This document shows positions 7,003 to 13,585 of a DNA stretch of 15,459 nt, piece after piece. How positions within the stretch are numbered: the first letter of the stretch is position 1; each line of letters opens with the position of its first letter. The stretch comes from Fodinibius sp041642155 (GTDB lineage Bacteria > Bacteroidota > Rhodothermia > Balneolales > Balneolaceae), in contig NZ_JBEPWZ010000049.1 of NCBI RefSeq assembly GCF_041642155.1, positions 1 through 15,459 on the forward strand. The letters run 5' to 3'. The position numbers were made by a program, and so were the translations under genes. The notes under the pieces are model-generated. The model saw only the letters and a program-made list of their open reading frames with translations. It had not been told where the DNA came from and ran no database searches.

Positions 7003-7395
7003 ATGTTTGATCCAATTTCAGATTATTTAACACGAATTAGAAACGCTCAGCGGGCAGGACATCGCCGGGTCGATATTCCGGCATCCAAACTGAAGCGGGC
7101 GATGACGAAAATTCTCTTGGACAAGGGGTATATCAATAAGTATATCAATATTGACGACGGGAAGCAGGGCGTATTGCGCCTGTTTCTCAAATATGATTCA
7201 TACGGTCATCCGGTGATTAAGAAGATGAAGCGTCGTTCCAAGCCGGGCCTCCGCGAATATTGCAGTTCTGATGAAATTCCCCGGGCGCTCAACGGTTTGG
7301 GTATTGTCGTACTGTCTACCTCCCGCGGGGTCATGACAGATAAAGAAGCCCGCAAGCTTAAGGTGGGTGGCGAAGTATTGTGCTCTATTTATTAA
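7003..7395 (+). CDS. rpsH: Ribosomal protein S8 (uS8)
   Basis: S8 is a primary 16S binder of the central domain. In E. coli it is also the translational repressor of the spc operon, acting at the rplE start. The 130-residue protein opens MFDPISDYLTRIRNAQ and closes with the S8 signature GLGIVVLSTSRGVMTDKEAR (98-117) before GGEVLCSIY. Its own mRNA target at rplE cannot be confirmed: I do not see an obvious copy of the E. coli S8 helix 21-like element in the 14-base rplX-rplE spacer. Confidence 0.98.
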   Translation: MFDPISDYLTRIRNAQRAGHRRVDIPASKLKRAMTKILLDKGYINKYINIDDGKQGVLRLFLKYDSYGHPVIKKMKRRSKPGLREYCSSDEIPRALNGLGIVVLSTSRGVMTDKEARKLKVGGEVLCSIY

Positions 7396-7413
7396 AAATA
7401 AAGGATTAGAATT

Positions 7414-7971
7414 ATGTCTCGTATCGGAAACCAGCCGATTGAATTAAAAGATGATGTTGAATTCAGTATTGACGCTGATAATGTAATCACTATCAAAGGT
7501 GAGAAAGGCAGCGATACATTAAAAGTCGACAACAGCATCAGTATTGAAAAAAAAGATGGCGAACTGATTGTAAGTCGCAGCTCTGATGATAATAACCGGC
7601 CGGCACTGCATGGGCTTTATCGATCCCTGATTGGAAATATGGTCCAGGGAGTATCGGAAGGATATAAAAAAGAGCTGGAGATTATCGGAGTGGGTTACCG
7701 GGCATCCCTGAGTAACGGGGTGCTCCAAATGACGCTCGGGTTTTCTCATCCGATTTACTTCGTAGCGCCTGACGGGGTTGACCTCGAGGTCGATACAAAG
7801 AGCCGGAAAAACCCAATGATCATAGTATCTGGAATTAATAAAGAATTGGTTGGCCAGGTTGCCGCTAAAATTCGATCCCTGCGTCCCCCGGAGCCATACA
7901 ACGGCAAGGGCATACGATATGTCGATGAGTGGGTCCGAAGAAAAGCCGGTAAATCTGCTGCTAAAGCTTAA
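7414..7971 (+). CDS. rplF: Ribosomal protein L6 (uL6)
   Basis: L6 has two similar domains and sits at the base of the L7/L12 stalk near the sarcin-ricin loop. The 185-residue product starts MSRIGNQPIELKDDVEF; the repeated fold is visible as two beta-rich halves (about 1-80 and 82-172). The signature LRPPEPYNGKGIRYVDEWV is at 156-174. The tail KAGKSAAKA is basic, as usual. A moderate aaagga motif lies upstream of the ATG, one of the few Shine-Dalgarno-like hints in the cluster. Confidence 0.98.
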   Translation: MSRIGNQPIELKDDVEFSIDADNVITIKGEKGSDTLKVDNSISIEKKDGELIVSRSSDDNNRPALHGLYRSLIGNMVQGVSEGYKKELEIIGVGYRASLSNGVLQMTLGFSHPIYFVAPDGVDLEVDTKSRKNPMIIVSGINKELVGQVAAKIRSLRPPEPYNGKGIRYVDEWVRRKAGKSAAKA

Positions 7972-7984
7972 TTAGAATTACACA

Positions 7985-8353
7985 ATGGATAAGACAACGA
8001 AAAAACGGTTACGCCGAGATAAAATACGCCGACGCATCCGTGCGACAATTCGTGGCACTGCAGAACGTCCCCGGTTGAGCGTCACCAAAAGTAATAAACA
8101 TGTTTATGCTCAATTGGTCGATGACTTGACGGGGCAGACACTTGTTGCTGCCTCCACGCAAAGCAATGATATTTCCGATGAGATCGAGGGAAAGGCCAAA
8201 AAAGAATCGGCTGCCGTTGTTGGCACCCATTTGGCCGAACTTGCAGAAGAAAAAGGAATTGACAAAGCTGTTTTCGATCGCAGCGGATATAAATATCACG
8301 GAGTAATTAAAGCGCTCGCAGAGGGTGCTCGCGAAGGCGGATTAGACTTTTAA
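7985..8353 (+). CDS. rplR: Ribosomal protein L18 (uL18)
   Basis: L18 attaches 5S rRNA to the central protuberance together with L5. The 122 residues comprise a basic N-terminal tail (KKRLRRDKIRRRIRATIRGT), ERPRLSVTKSNKHVYAQLVD (27-46) and the conserved end FDRSGYKYHGVIKALAEGAR (97-116) then EGGLDF. Length and motifs are standard. It lies 13 bases after rplF and 11 before rpsE. Confidence 0.97.
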   Translation: MDKTTKKRLRRDKIRRRIRATIRGTAERPRLSVTKSNKHVYAQLVDDLTGQTLVAASTQSNDISDEIEGKAKKESAAVVGTHLAELAEEKGIDKAVFDRSGYKYHGVIKALAEGAREGGLDF

Positions 8354-8364
8354 ACAGAATTATT

Positions 8365-8889
8365 ATGCCTAAAATAAGAAGACGACATAACGTAGCTCCC
8401 AAGAATTTAAACCTTGAAGAGAAACTCGTTCATATCAACCGGGTTTCGAAGGTTGTGAAAGGTGGACGCCGGTTTAGCTTCAACGCCATTGTGGTTGTTG
8501 GCAACAAGGATGGCGTTGTGGGACATGGCCTTGGGAAGGCAAACGAGGTATCGGATGCCATTCAAAAAGGCTTTGATAATGCAAAAAAGAATTTGATCCG
8601 GGTTCCCATGACCAAAACCGGGAGTATCTATCATACGATAACCGGTAAGGAGGGGGCTGGCAGAGTATTGCTTCGACCTGCCTCCGAAGGTACCGGGGTT
8701 ATTGCAGGGGGACCGGTGAAAGCACTGCTTGATATTGCCGGACTTCAGAATATCCTCACAAAATCTGTGGGATCTTCCAATCCCCATAATATGGTGAAAG
8801 CAACCTATAACGGGCTGAAAAATTTGACCGACCCGGTTGAAGTAGCACAGCGAAGAGGTGTTTCGCTGAACAAGGTGTTTGAAGGCTAA
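8365..8889 (+). CDS. rpsE: Ribosomal protein S5 (uS5)
   Basis: S5 lines the mRNA entry site and influences decoding accuracy; spectinomycin-resistance mutations map to its N-terminal loop. The 174-residue protein has the double-stranded-RNA-binding-like S5 domain (about 20-83) with VVKGGRRFSFNAIVVVGN (30-47), followed by the second domain with GTGVIAGGPVKALLDIAG (109-126) and SSNPHNMVKATYNGL. The KGGRRFSF loop looks wild type. In most bacteria rpmD (L30) would follow; here the next gene is rplO after only 32 bases. Confidence 0.97.
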   Translation: MPKIRRRHNVAPKNLNLEEKLVHINRVSKVVKGGRRFSFNAIVVVGNKDGVVGHGLGKANEVSDAIQKGFDNAKKNLIRVPMTKTGSIYHTITGKEGAGRVLLRPASEGTGVIAGGPVKALLDIAGLQNILTKSVGSSNPHNMVKATYNGLKNLTDPVEVAQRRGVSLNKVFEG

Positions 8890-8921
8890 TTTACTTAAGG
8901 AATTAACAGGGTTACAGTACA

Positions 8922-9383
8922 ATGGATTTAAGCAATTTAAAAGCTCCTGAGCCGAATCAGAAAAAAGCCAAGCGTATTGGCCGCGGACAAGGTTCCGGAC
9001 GTGGAAGTCATACCGTAGGAAAAGGCCATAACGGACAGCGTGCCCGAAGTGGTTTTAAAGAACGATTTTGGTTTGAAGGGGGACAGATGCCCCTTCAGCG
9101 CCGAGTACCCAAGTGGGGCTTTAACAACCGCTTCCGCAGGGAATATGTTGCCGTAAACGTGGGCACTATTGATCTGTTTTTGGAAGCGGATAAGCTCGAA
9201 GACCCCTCAATCAGCCTGGAGGATCTTATTGAAGCGGGACTTGCAGGCAAGGGCGATCTTGTGAAGCTTCTTGGAGATGGCGAGATCGAAACTTCAATTA
9301 CCATTGAGGTGCATAAAGCCAGTAAGTCTGCCCGGAAGAAAGTGGAAGATGCCGGTGGAAGCATAGTGTTTGTTGAGAATTAA
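8922..9383 (+). CDS. rplO: Ribosomal protein L15 (uL15)
   Basis: L15 is a late-binding 50S protein that threads between rRNA domains. The 153-residue product begins MDLSNLKAPEPNQKKAKRIG and has the glycine-rich extension GRGQGSGRGSHTVGKGHNGQ (20-39). The FEGGQMPLQRRVPKWGF motif (51-67) follows, and a globular end finishes with HKASKSARKKVEDAGGSIVF. It directly follows rpsE because rpmD is missing, and it precedes secY by 17 bases, the usual rplO-secY pairing. Confidence 0.97.
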   Translation: MDLSNLKAPEPNQKKAKRIGRGQGSGRGSHTVGKGHNGQRARSGFKERFWFEGGQMPLQRRVPKWGFNNRFRREYVAVNVGTIDLFLEADKLEDPSISLEDLIEAGLAGKGDLVKLLGDGEIETSITIEVHKASKSARKKVEDAGGSIVFVEN

Positions 9384-9400
9384 TATAGTCTCTTTTTTGA

Positions 9401-10711
9401 ATGAGTTTAGTTGAAAATTTTCGCAACATATTTAAAATTGAGGAGCTGAAAAACCGCATCCTCTACGTTGTTGGCATCCTGATGATCTACCGCATGGGCA
9501 GCCATGTAACCCTTCCCGGTGTGGATGCTTCCGCACTGGTGCAGGATACGGGCGGAGCTTCCAGCCTGCTTGGGTTGTTTGATATGTTTGTGGGAGGCGC
9601 CTTTTCGCGTGCGGGGGTCTTTGCATTGGGGATTATGCCTTATATTACGGCCGCTATTATCATTCAGCTGATGGGGGCCGTCGTTCCCTATTTCCAGAAA
9701 TTGCAACGGGAAGGGGAAGACGGGCGAAGAAAAATAAACCGCCTGACCCGCTACGGGACGGTAGGTATTACGGCTGTTCAGGCTATCGGTTTTGCGATCA
9801 ATTTGATGGCTACCTCACCAAATGCCATTATTGTGGGTAACGTTACGTTTGTTCTTACCTCTGTCATTGTGTTAACAGCAGGAACGACTTTTGTCATGTG
9901 GCTTGGTGAGCGTATTTCGGACCGGGGAATAGGGAATGGTATCTCTATTCTTATTATGATTGGTATTATTGCCGCCCTGCCGGCGAGCCTGGTGAATGAG
10001 GTGAGTACCACCCCCAATGCTATTGTTGTGATTGTTGAAATTGCGGCGCTGATCCTGGTCATTGCCTTTTGTGTGTTGCTTACGCAGGGCGTTCGCAAGA
10101 TTCCCGTGCAGTACGCAAAGCGGGTAGTGGGACGTAAGGTCTACGGCGGGACCACGCAATATCTTCCGTTGAAGGTCAATGCGGCGGGGGTCATGCCTAT
10201 TATCTTTGCCCAGTCTATTATGTTTATTCCAAGTACGGTCGGTACCTTTTTCCCCGAAAATGCCACGGTCCAGATGTTGACCGCATGGTCTGCTGATTTT
10301 ACAGGCATTACCTATTCTATTATTTTCTTTATTATCTGTGTCTTCTTTACCTACTTCTATACGGCAATTACGGTTAACCCCCGCGAAATGGCTGATACCA
10401 TGAAACGGCAGGGCGGATTTATTCCCGGTATTCGGCCGGGCAACCAAACCGTTGAGTTTATTGATAATATTTTAACCAAGGTAACGCTTCCGGGGGCTAT
10501 CTTCTTAGGATTTATAGCTATTTTACCCGCTTTTGCCGCGCGGCTGGGAGTCACGCCCGGCTTCGCCATGTTTTATGGCGGTACAAGCTTGTTGATTATT
10601 GTAGGAGTAGCTATTGATACGCTCCAGCAGATTGAAAGTCATCTGATGATGCGTCATTACGACGGATTTATGAAGACCGGTAAAATGAAAGGACGTCGCA
10701 GAGCAGGATGA
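9401..10711 (+). CDS. secY: Protein translocase channel subunit SecY
   Basis: SecY is the pore of the Sec translocon in the inner membrane. The 436-residue protein shows about ten hydrophobic segments separated by short charged loops. Family motifs include GIMPYITAAIIIQLMG near the second helix, RISDRGIGNGISILIMIGI and the large cytosolic loop MKRQGGFIPGIRPG (from residue 334), which contacts SecA and the ribosome. The C-terminus is basic (MKTGKMKGRRRAG). The gene is complete. Its stop overlaps the map start by 4 bases, so map is probably translationally coupled to it; the adk gene found between them in Bacillus is absent. Confidence 0.98.
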   Translation: MSLVENFRNIFKIEELKNRILYVVGILMIYRMGSHVTLPGVDASALVQDTGGASSLLGLFDMFVGGAFSRAGVFALGIMPYITAAIIIQLMGAVVPYFQKLQREGEDGRRKINRLTRYGTVGITAVQAIGFAINLMATSPNAIIVGNVTFVLTSVIVLTAGTTFVMWLGERISDRGIGNGISILIMIGIIAALPASLVNEVSTTPNAIVVIVEIAALILVIAFCVLLTQGVRKIPVQYAKRVVGRKVYGGTTQYLPLKVNAAGVMPIIFAQSIMFIPSTVGTFFPENATVQMLTAWSADFTGITYSIIFFIICVFFTYFYTAITVNPREMADTMKRQGGFIPGIRPGNQTVEFIDNILTKVTLPGAIFLGFIAILPAFAARLGVTPGFAMFYGGTSLLIIVGVAIDTLQQIESHLMMRHYDGFMKTGKMKGRRRAG

Positions 10712-11514
10712 TTTTTTTGAAGAGCGAATCGGAAATTGAGAAAATGCGAACAAGTGCGCAGCTTGTTTCACGAACACTGGCCGAAGTTGCCAAGCATATT
10801 GAGCCGGGAGTAACCACTGCGAAGCTGGACAGCGTTGCGGATGATTTTATACGCGAGCATAACGCACGTCCGGCGTTCAAAGGATATGGCCCCAAAGGCA
10901 ATGAATTTCCGGGTACGCTCTGTATTTCAGTAAATGAAGAAGTAGTCCACGGTATTCCCAGTGAGAAGCGAAAACTGAACGAAGGCGACATCGTTTCCAT
11001 TGATTGTGGTGTGGAGAAAGATGGATATTACGGCGATCACGCCTATACGTTTGCAGTTGGCGAATGCGATGCAGAAACCATTCAACTGCTTAGAACAACG
11101 CTTGAATCGCTCTACAAGGGGATTGATCAGGCTGTTCACGGAAATAAAATAGGTGATATCTCTCACGCCGTGCAGACGCATTGCGAAGCAGAAGGTTATG
11201 GCGTTGTCCGGGATCTGGTGGGACACGGACTGGGAAAGTCGCTCCATGAAGATCCGTCGGTGCCGAATTTCGGTAAACCGGGAAGAGGAAGCCGGTTGCG
11301 TTCCGGCATGACCCTCGCTGTTGAACCAATGATTACAATGGGCGGCTATGAGGTGCAGACCCTGGACGACGGGTGGACGGTCGTGACGGCCGATAAGAAG
11401 GTAGCGGCACATTATGAACATGATATTGTTGTGCGCGAAGGAAAGGCTGAAATTCTAAGTACTTTTGATTATATTAGAGAGATAACAAAAAATCGAATAA
11501 ACGCAGATATTTAA
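10708..11514 (+). CDS. map: Methionine aminopeptidase type I
   Basis: This cytosolic metalloenzyme removes the initiator methionine from nascent proteins. The 268-residue product has the pita-bread fold motifs with all expected metal and catalytic residues. Asp99 (IVSIDCG) and Asp110 (GYYGDHAY) are present, as are His173 (VGHGLGKSLHEDP), Glu206 (AVEPM) and Glu237 (HYEHDI); His81 and His180 match the substrate-side histidines of E. coli MetAP. There is no N-terminal zinc-finger extension. The ATG at 10708 overlaps the secY stop, and infA begins one base after the stop, so secY-map-infA is effectively one translational block. Confidence 0.97.
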   Translation: MIFLKSESEIEKMRTSAQLVSRTLAEVAKHIEPGVTTAKLDSVADDFIREHNARPAFKGYGPKGNEFPGTLCISVNEEVVHGIPSEKRKLNEGDIVSIDCGVEKDGYYGDHAYTFAVGECDAETIQLLRTTLESLYKGIDQAVHGNKIGDISHAVQTHCEAEGYGVVRDLVGHGLGKSLHEDPSVPNFGKPGRGSRLRSGMTLAVEPMITMGGYEVQTLDDGWTVVTADKKVAAHYEHDIVVREGKAEILSTFDYIREITKNRINADI

Positions 11515-11515
11515 G

Positions 11516-11734
11516 ATGGCTAAAGAAGAGCCTATTAAGCAAGACGGCGAAATTATTGAAGCGTTACCGAACGCACAATTTCGCGTCGAACTTGACAACG
11601 GGCATGAGATTTTGGCTCATGTTTCCGGAAAAATGAGAATGTATTATATTAAAATTCTCCCCGGCGACCGCGTCGCCGTGGAAATGTCTCCTTATGATTT
11701 AAGTAAGGGACGCATTACGTATCGATATAAATAA
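11516..11734 (+). CDS. infA: Translation initiation factor IF-1
   Basis: IF-1 binds the A site of the 30S subunit during initiation. The 72-residue product is the standard single OB-fold. It reads MAKEEPIKQDGEIIEALPNA, then FRVELDNGHEILAHVSGKMR, ILPGDRVAVEMSPYDLSKGR and ITYRYK. It starts one base after map and 26 bases before rpmJ, the conserved map-infA-rpmJ order of Bacillus and Bacteroidota relatives. Confidence 0.98.
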   Translation: MAKEEPIKQDGEIIEALPNAQFRVELDNGHEILAHVSGKMRMYYIKILPGDRVAVEMSPYDLSKGRITYRYK

Positions 11735-11760
11735 CTTCCAATTTAAAAGAGTTTAGTATT

Positions 11761-11877
11761 ATGAAGACCCGATCTTCAGTTAAGAAAAGAAGTCCTGACG
11801 ATAAAATTGTACGACGCAATGGTCGTGTATATGTAATCAACAAAAAGAACCCGCGTCACAAGCAACGGCAGGGTTAA
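11761..11877 (+). CDS. rpmJ: Ribosomal protein L36 (bL36), cysteine-free form
   Basis: L36 is the smallest 50S protein and helps order 23S rRNA near the A site. The 38 codons read MKTRSSVKKRSPDDKIVRRN followed by GRVYVINKKNPRHKQRQG. The basic start, the VYVI core and the invariant HKQRQG end identify it beyond doubt. In the zinc-binding form three cysteines and a histidine hold the metal; here the cysteine positions are Ser, Asp and Asn, and only the histidine remains, so this copy should not bind zinc. It is followed by an unusually long 145-base spacer filled by a repeat. Confidence 0.96.
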   Translation: MKTRSSVKKRSPDDKIVRRNGRVYVINKKNPRHKQRQG

Positions 11878-12012
11878 TTTTAAATGCTTAATTGTAAATT
11901 TTGAATGATGGACAGTGCAAATTAACAGGAACGGCTGCAATGGCAGCCGGTTTATCCTAACAGGATCTCCCTGGATTTGAGTATTTGATCCAAAATTCAA
12001 AATTCAAAAATT
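11877..12012 (+). repeat. Palindromic A/T-ended intergenic repeat, copy 1 (rpmJ-rpsM)
   Basis: This repeat fills almost all of the 145-base rpmJ-rpsM spacer. Its ends carry an inverted repeat: aattttgaat at 11897-11906 and attcaaaatt at 11995-12004. It shares five ordered blocks with copy 2 at 12830-12928: attttaaat (11877-11885), aattttgaatg (11897-11907), caggaac (11926-11932) and a 22-base block at 11983-12004 that differs from copy 2 at one position. The fifth is the tandem attcaaa pattern near the right end. The inner part differs from copy 2 and holds a GC-rich hairpin. It resembles a small non-autonomous or REP-like element; no gene is encoded in it. Confidence 0.7.
11932..11949 (+). 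promoter_or_regulatory. Perfect 7-bp GC-rich hairpin inside repeat copy 1
   Basis: The bases cggctgc (11932-11938) and gcagccg (11943-11949) pair perfectly around the tetraloop aatg. Flanking agga (11927-11930) and tcct (11955-11958) could extend it across an internal loop, and a second agga at 11962-11965 offers an alternative pairing. No T-run follows, so it is not a standard terminator; it may be an RNA processing or stabilising stem. Confidence 0.55.
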
Positions 12013-12022
12013 AAAATGGATA

Positions 12023-12403
12023 ATGGCAAGAATTGCTGGAATTGACTTACCGAAAGAAAAGCGAGGCGAAATAGGGCTGACCTATGTATTTGGTATTGGC
12101 CGGTCTACCGCTCAACAGATACTAGAGGAGCTGGATATTGACCGTAATATCAAAGTGAAAGACTGGACGGATGAACAGGTGTCTGAACTTCGCAATAAAA
12201 TCGACAGCGAATATACCGTTGAAGGTAATTTGCGAAGCGAAGTAAAGACTAATATTCGTCGTCTTATTGAAATCGGTTCCTATCGAGGAACACGACACAG
12301 GAAAGGTTTGCCTGTCCGCGGACAGAATACGCAGACAAATGCCCGTACCCGTAAAGGGAAGCGCCGTACAGTAGCAGGTAGGAAAACAGCTCCGAGAAAA
12401 TAA
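12023..12403 (+). CDS. rpsM: Ribosomal protein S13 (uS13)
   Basis: S13 forms subunit bridges from the 30S head and contacts P-site tRNA with its tail. The 126-residue protein starts MARIAGIDLPKEKRGEIGLT, has the helix-two-turn-helix region YVFGIGRSTAQQIL (21-34) and ends with the signature GSYRGTRHRKGLPVRGQNTQ (85-104) then TNARTRKGKRRTVAG. I chose the ATG at 12023 for this start; an ATG seven bases earlier is in another frame. The region directly upstream is the end of repeat copy 1, so this gene's ribosome-binding context is supplied by the repeat. Confidence 0.97.
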   Translation: MARIAGIDLPKEKRGEIGLTYVFGIGRSTAQQILEELDIDRNIKVKDWTDEQVSELRNKIDSEYTVEGNLRSEVKTNIRRLIEIGSYRGTRHRKGLPVRGQNTQTNARTRKGKRRTVAGRKTAPRK

Positions 12404-12420
12404 AAGTAGTGAGACAATAA

Positions 12421-12825
12421 ATGGCAAAGAAAAAACGAAGATCTCCGGCTAAAAAACGAAAAAAAAGGTCACAGTTATCAGACCCGAATGGAATGGTTTT
12501 TATTAAAGCCACATTCAATAATATTCTGGTTACGGTTACGGATGCCGACGGAAACGCTATTTCCTGGTCATCAGCTGGAAAGGAAGGTTTTAAAGGATCC
12601 AGAAAAAATACGCCCTATGCTGCTCAGCTGAGTGCAGAAACAGCGGCAACGACGGCCTATGAGATGGGGCTGCGCAGGGTAGAAGTATTTGTAAAGGGAC
12701 CTGGATCCGGAAGAGAAGCGGCTGTACGAGCCCTGGCGTCAAGCGGACTTGAGGTTACTTCTATTAAAGATCGTACACCTATCCCGCATAACGGCTGCCG
12801 GCCGCCTAAACGCCGAAGAGTTTAA
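12421..12825 (+). CDS. rpsK: Ribosomal protein S11 (uS11)
   Basis: S11 shapes the 30S platform next to the E-site mRNA. The 134 residues include a basic N-terminus (MAKKKRRSPAKKRKKRSQ), the core TFNNILVTVTDADGNAISWS (31-50), KGPGSGREAAVRALASSGL (92-110) and the closing PHNGCRPPKRRRV. The PHNG motif (Asn124) is the site that is isomerised to isoaspartate in E. coli S11. It is 17 bases after rpsM; a 122-base spacer carrying repeat copy 2 then separates it from rpsD. Confidence 0.97.
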   Translation: MAKKKRRSPAKKRKKRSQLSDPNGMVFIKATFNNILVTVTDADGNAISWSSAGKEGFKGSRKNTPYAAQLSAETAATTAYEMGLRRVEVFVKGPGSGREAAVRALASSGLEVTSIKDRTPIPHNGCRPPKRRRV

Positions 12826-12829
12826 TAAA

Positions 12830-12928
12830 ATTTTAAATACTCAATTTTGAATGGGGGATTAGCCAGGAACAGCCGTTTTTGGTGGCGATGCTATATGTTT
12901 AAAAGCATTTGATTCAAAATTCAAAATT
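12830..12928 (+). repeat. Palindromic A/T-ended intergenic repeat, copy 2 (rpsK-rpsD)
   Basis: This is the second copy of the element seen after rpmJ, filling most of the 122-base rpsK-rpsD spacer. The inverted ends are aattttgaat (12843-12852) and attcaaaatt (12912-12921), the latter repeated in overlap at 12919-12928 and once more imperfectly (attcataatt) just before rpsD. Blocks shared in order with copy 1 are attttaaat (12830-12838), aattttgaatg (12843-12853), caggaac (12864-12870) and the 22-base block 12907-12928. The centre lacks the strong hairpin of copy 1. Its position directly after a stop codon and directly before a start codon mirrors copy 1. Confidence 0.7.
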
Positions 12929-12947
12929 AAAATTCATAATTGAATAC

Positions 12948-13553
12948 ATGGCACGATACAGAGGACCAAAGCAAAAAAAAGCAAGACGATTCAGGGAGCC
13001 TATTTTTGGTCCCAGTAAAGCACTGGAACGCAAACCATACGGGCCCGGTCAGCACGGCCGATCTCGCTATTCCCGGAAATCGGAATATGCTATTCAGCTT
13101 GAAGAAAAGCAGAAGGCGAAGTACACCTATGGGTTGTTGGAAAAGCAGTTTTCTAATCTGTTTAAAAAAGCCAACGCCAAAACGGGAGTTACCGGCGAGA
13201 TATTACTGCAGTATTTGGAAAGCCGGTTGGATAACACGGTATATCGTCTCGGATTTGCAAGAACGCGCCGGCAAGCACGCCAGCTGGTAAGCCACAAGCA
13301 TATTGTGGTGAATGGAGAGGTGGTGAATATTCCTTCCTATCAGCTTAAGTCTGGCGATGTGGTAAGCGTGCGGCCGAAATCAAAAACACTGGACGTTATC
13401 AGCGATTCACTCCAGCATGCGCCTACTACAAAGTATAAGTGGGTTGAGATTGATAAGAAAAGTATGTCGGGAAAGTTTCTGAATATGCCCGATATAGAGG
13501 AAATTCCTGAAAATATTGATGTTCAGCTCATTGTTGAGCTTTACTCTAAGTAA
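12948..13553 (+). CDS. rpsD: Ribosomal protein S4 (uS4), cysteine-free form
   Basis: S4 nucleates 30S assembly. In E. coli it also represses the alpha operon, and it can act in rRNA antitermination. The start is the ATG at 12948, giving 201 residues from MARYRGPKQKKARRFREPIF. An in-frame ATG at 12909 would add 13 residues translated from the repeat and is rejected. The S4 RNA-binding domain is clear (RLDNTVYRLGFARTRRQARQ from 93, then HKHIVVNGEVVNIPSY). No cysteine is present, so the N-terminal zinc site of some S4 proteins is absent. rpoA follows after 32 bases. Confidence 0.97.
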   Translation: MARYRGPKQKKARRFREPIFGPSKALERKPYGPGQHGRSRYSRKSEYAIQLEEKQKAKYTYGLLEKQFSNLFKKANAKTGVTGEILLQYLESRLDNTVYRLGFARTRRQARQLVSHKHIVVNGEVVNIPSYQLKSGDVVSVRPKSKTLDVISDSLQHAPTTKYKWVEIDKKSMSGKFLNMPDIEEIPENIDVQLIVELYSK

Positions 13554-13585
13554 TTTTAATCATTTAGTGCGATAACGCTTTTATT

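Noticed and set aside
9872..10447. 191-codon minus-strand open frame inside secY
   Set aside because: It is the antisense of a membrane protein gene and the product (His/Asn/Gly/Arg-rich) shows no domain; it is explained by the codon use of secY.
11776..12000. 74-codon minus-strand open frame across rpmJ and repeat copy 1
   Set aside because: It is antisense to rpmJ and its start lies in repeat sequence; no conserved motif is visible.
12894..12901. TAtgTTTa, a near match to the Bacteroidota -7 promoter element inside repeat copy 2
   Set aside because: No TTG-type -33 box lies at the needed 19-21 base spacing, so it is not supported as a promoter by sequence alone.
12909..12947. Earlier in-frame start giving 13 extra residues on S4
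   Set aside because: The extra residues are translated from the A/T-rich end of the repeat and are not part of the S4 family start, which is MARYRGP.
12940..13290. 116-codon plus-strand open frame overlapping rpsD in another frame
   Set aside because: It lies wholly over the conserved S4 gene and has no recognisable product.
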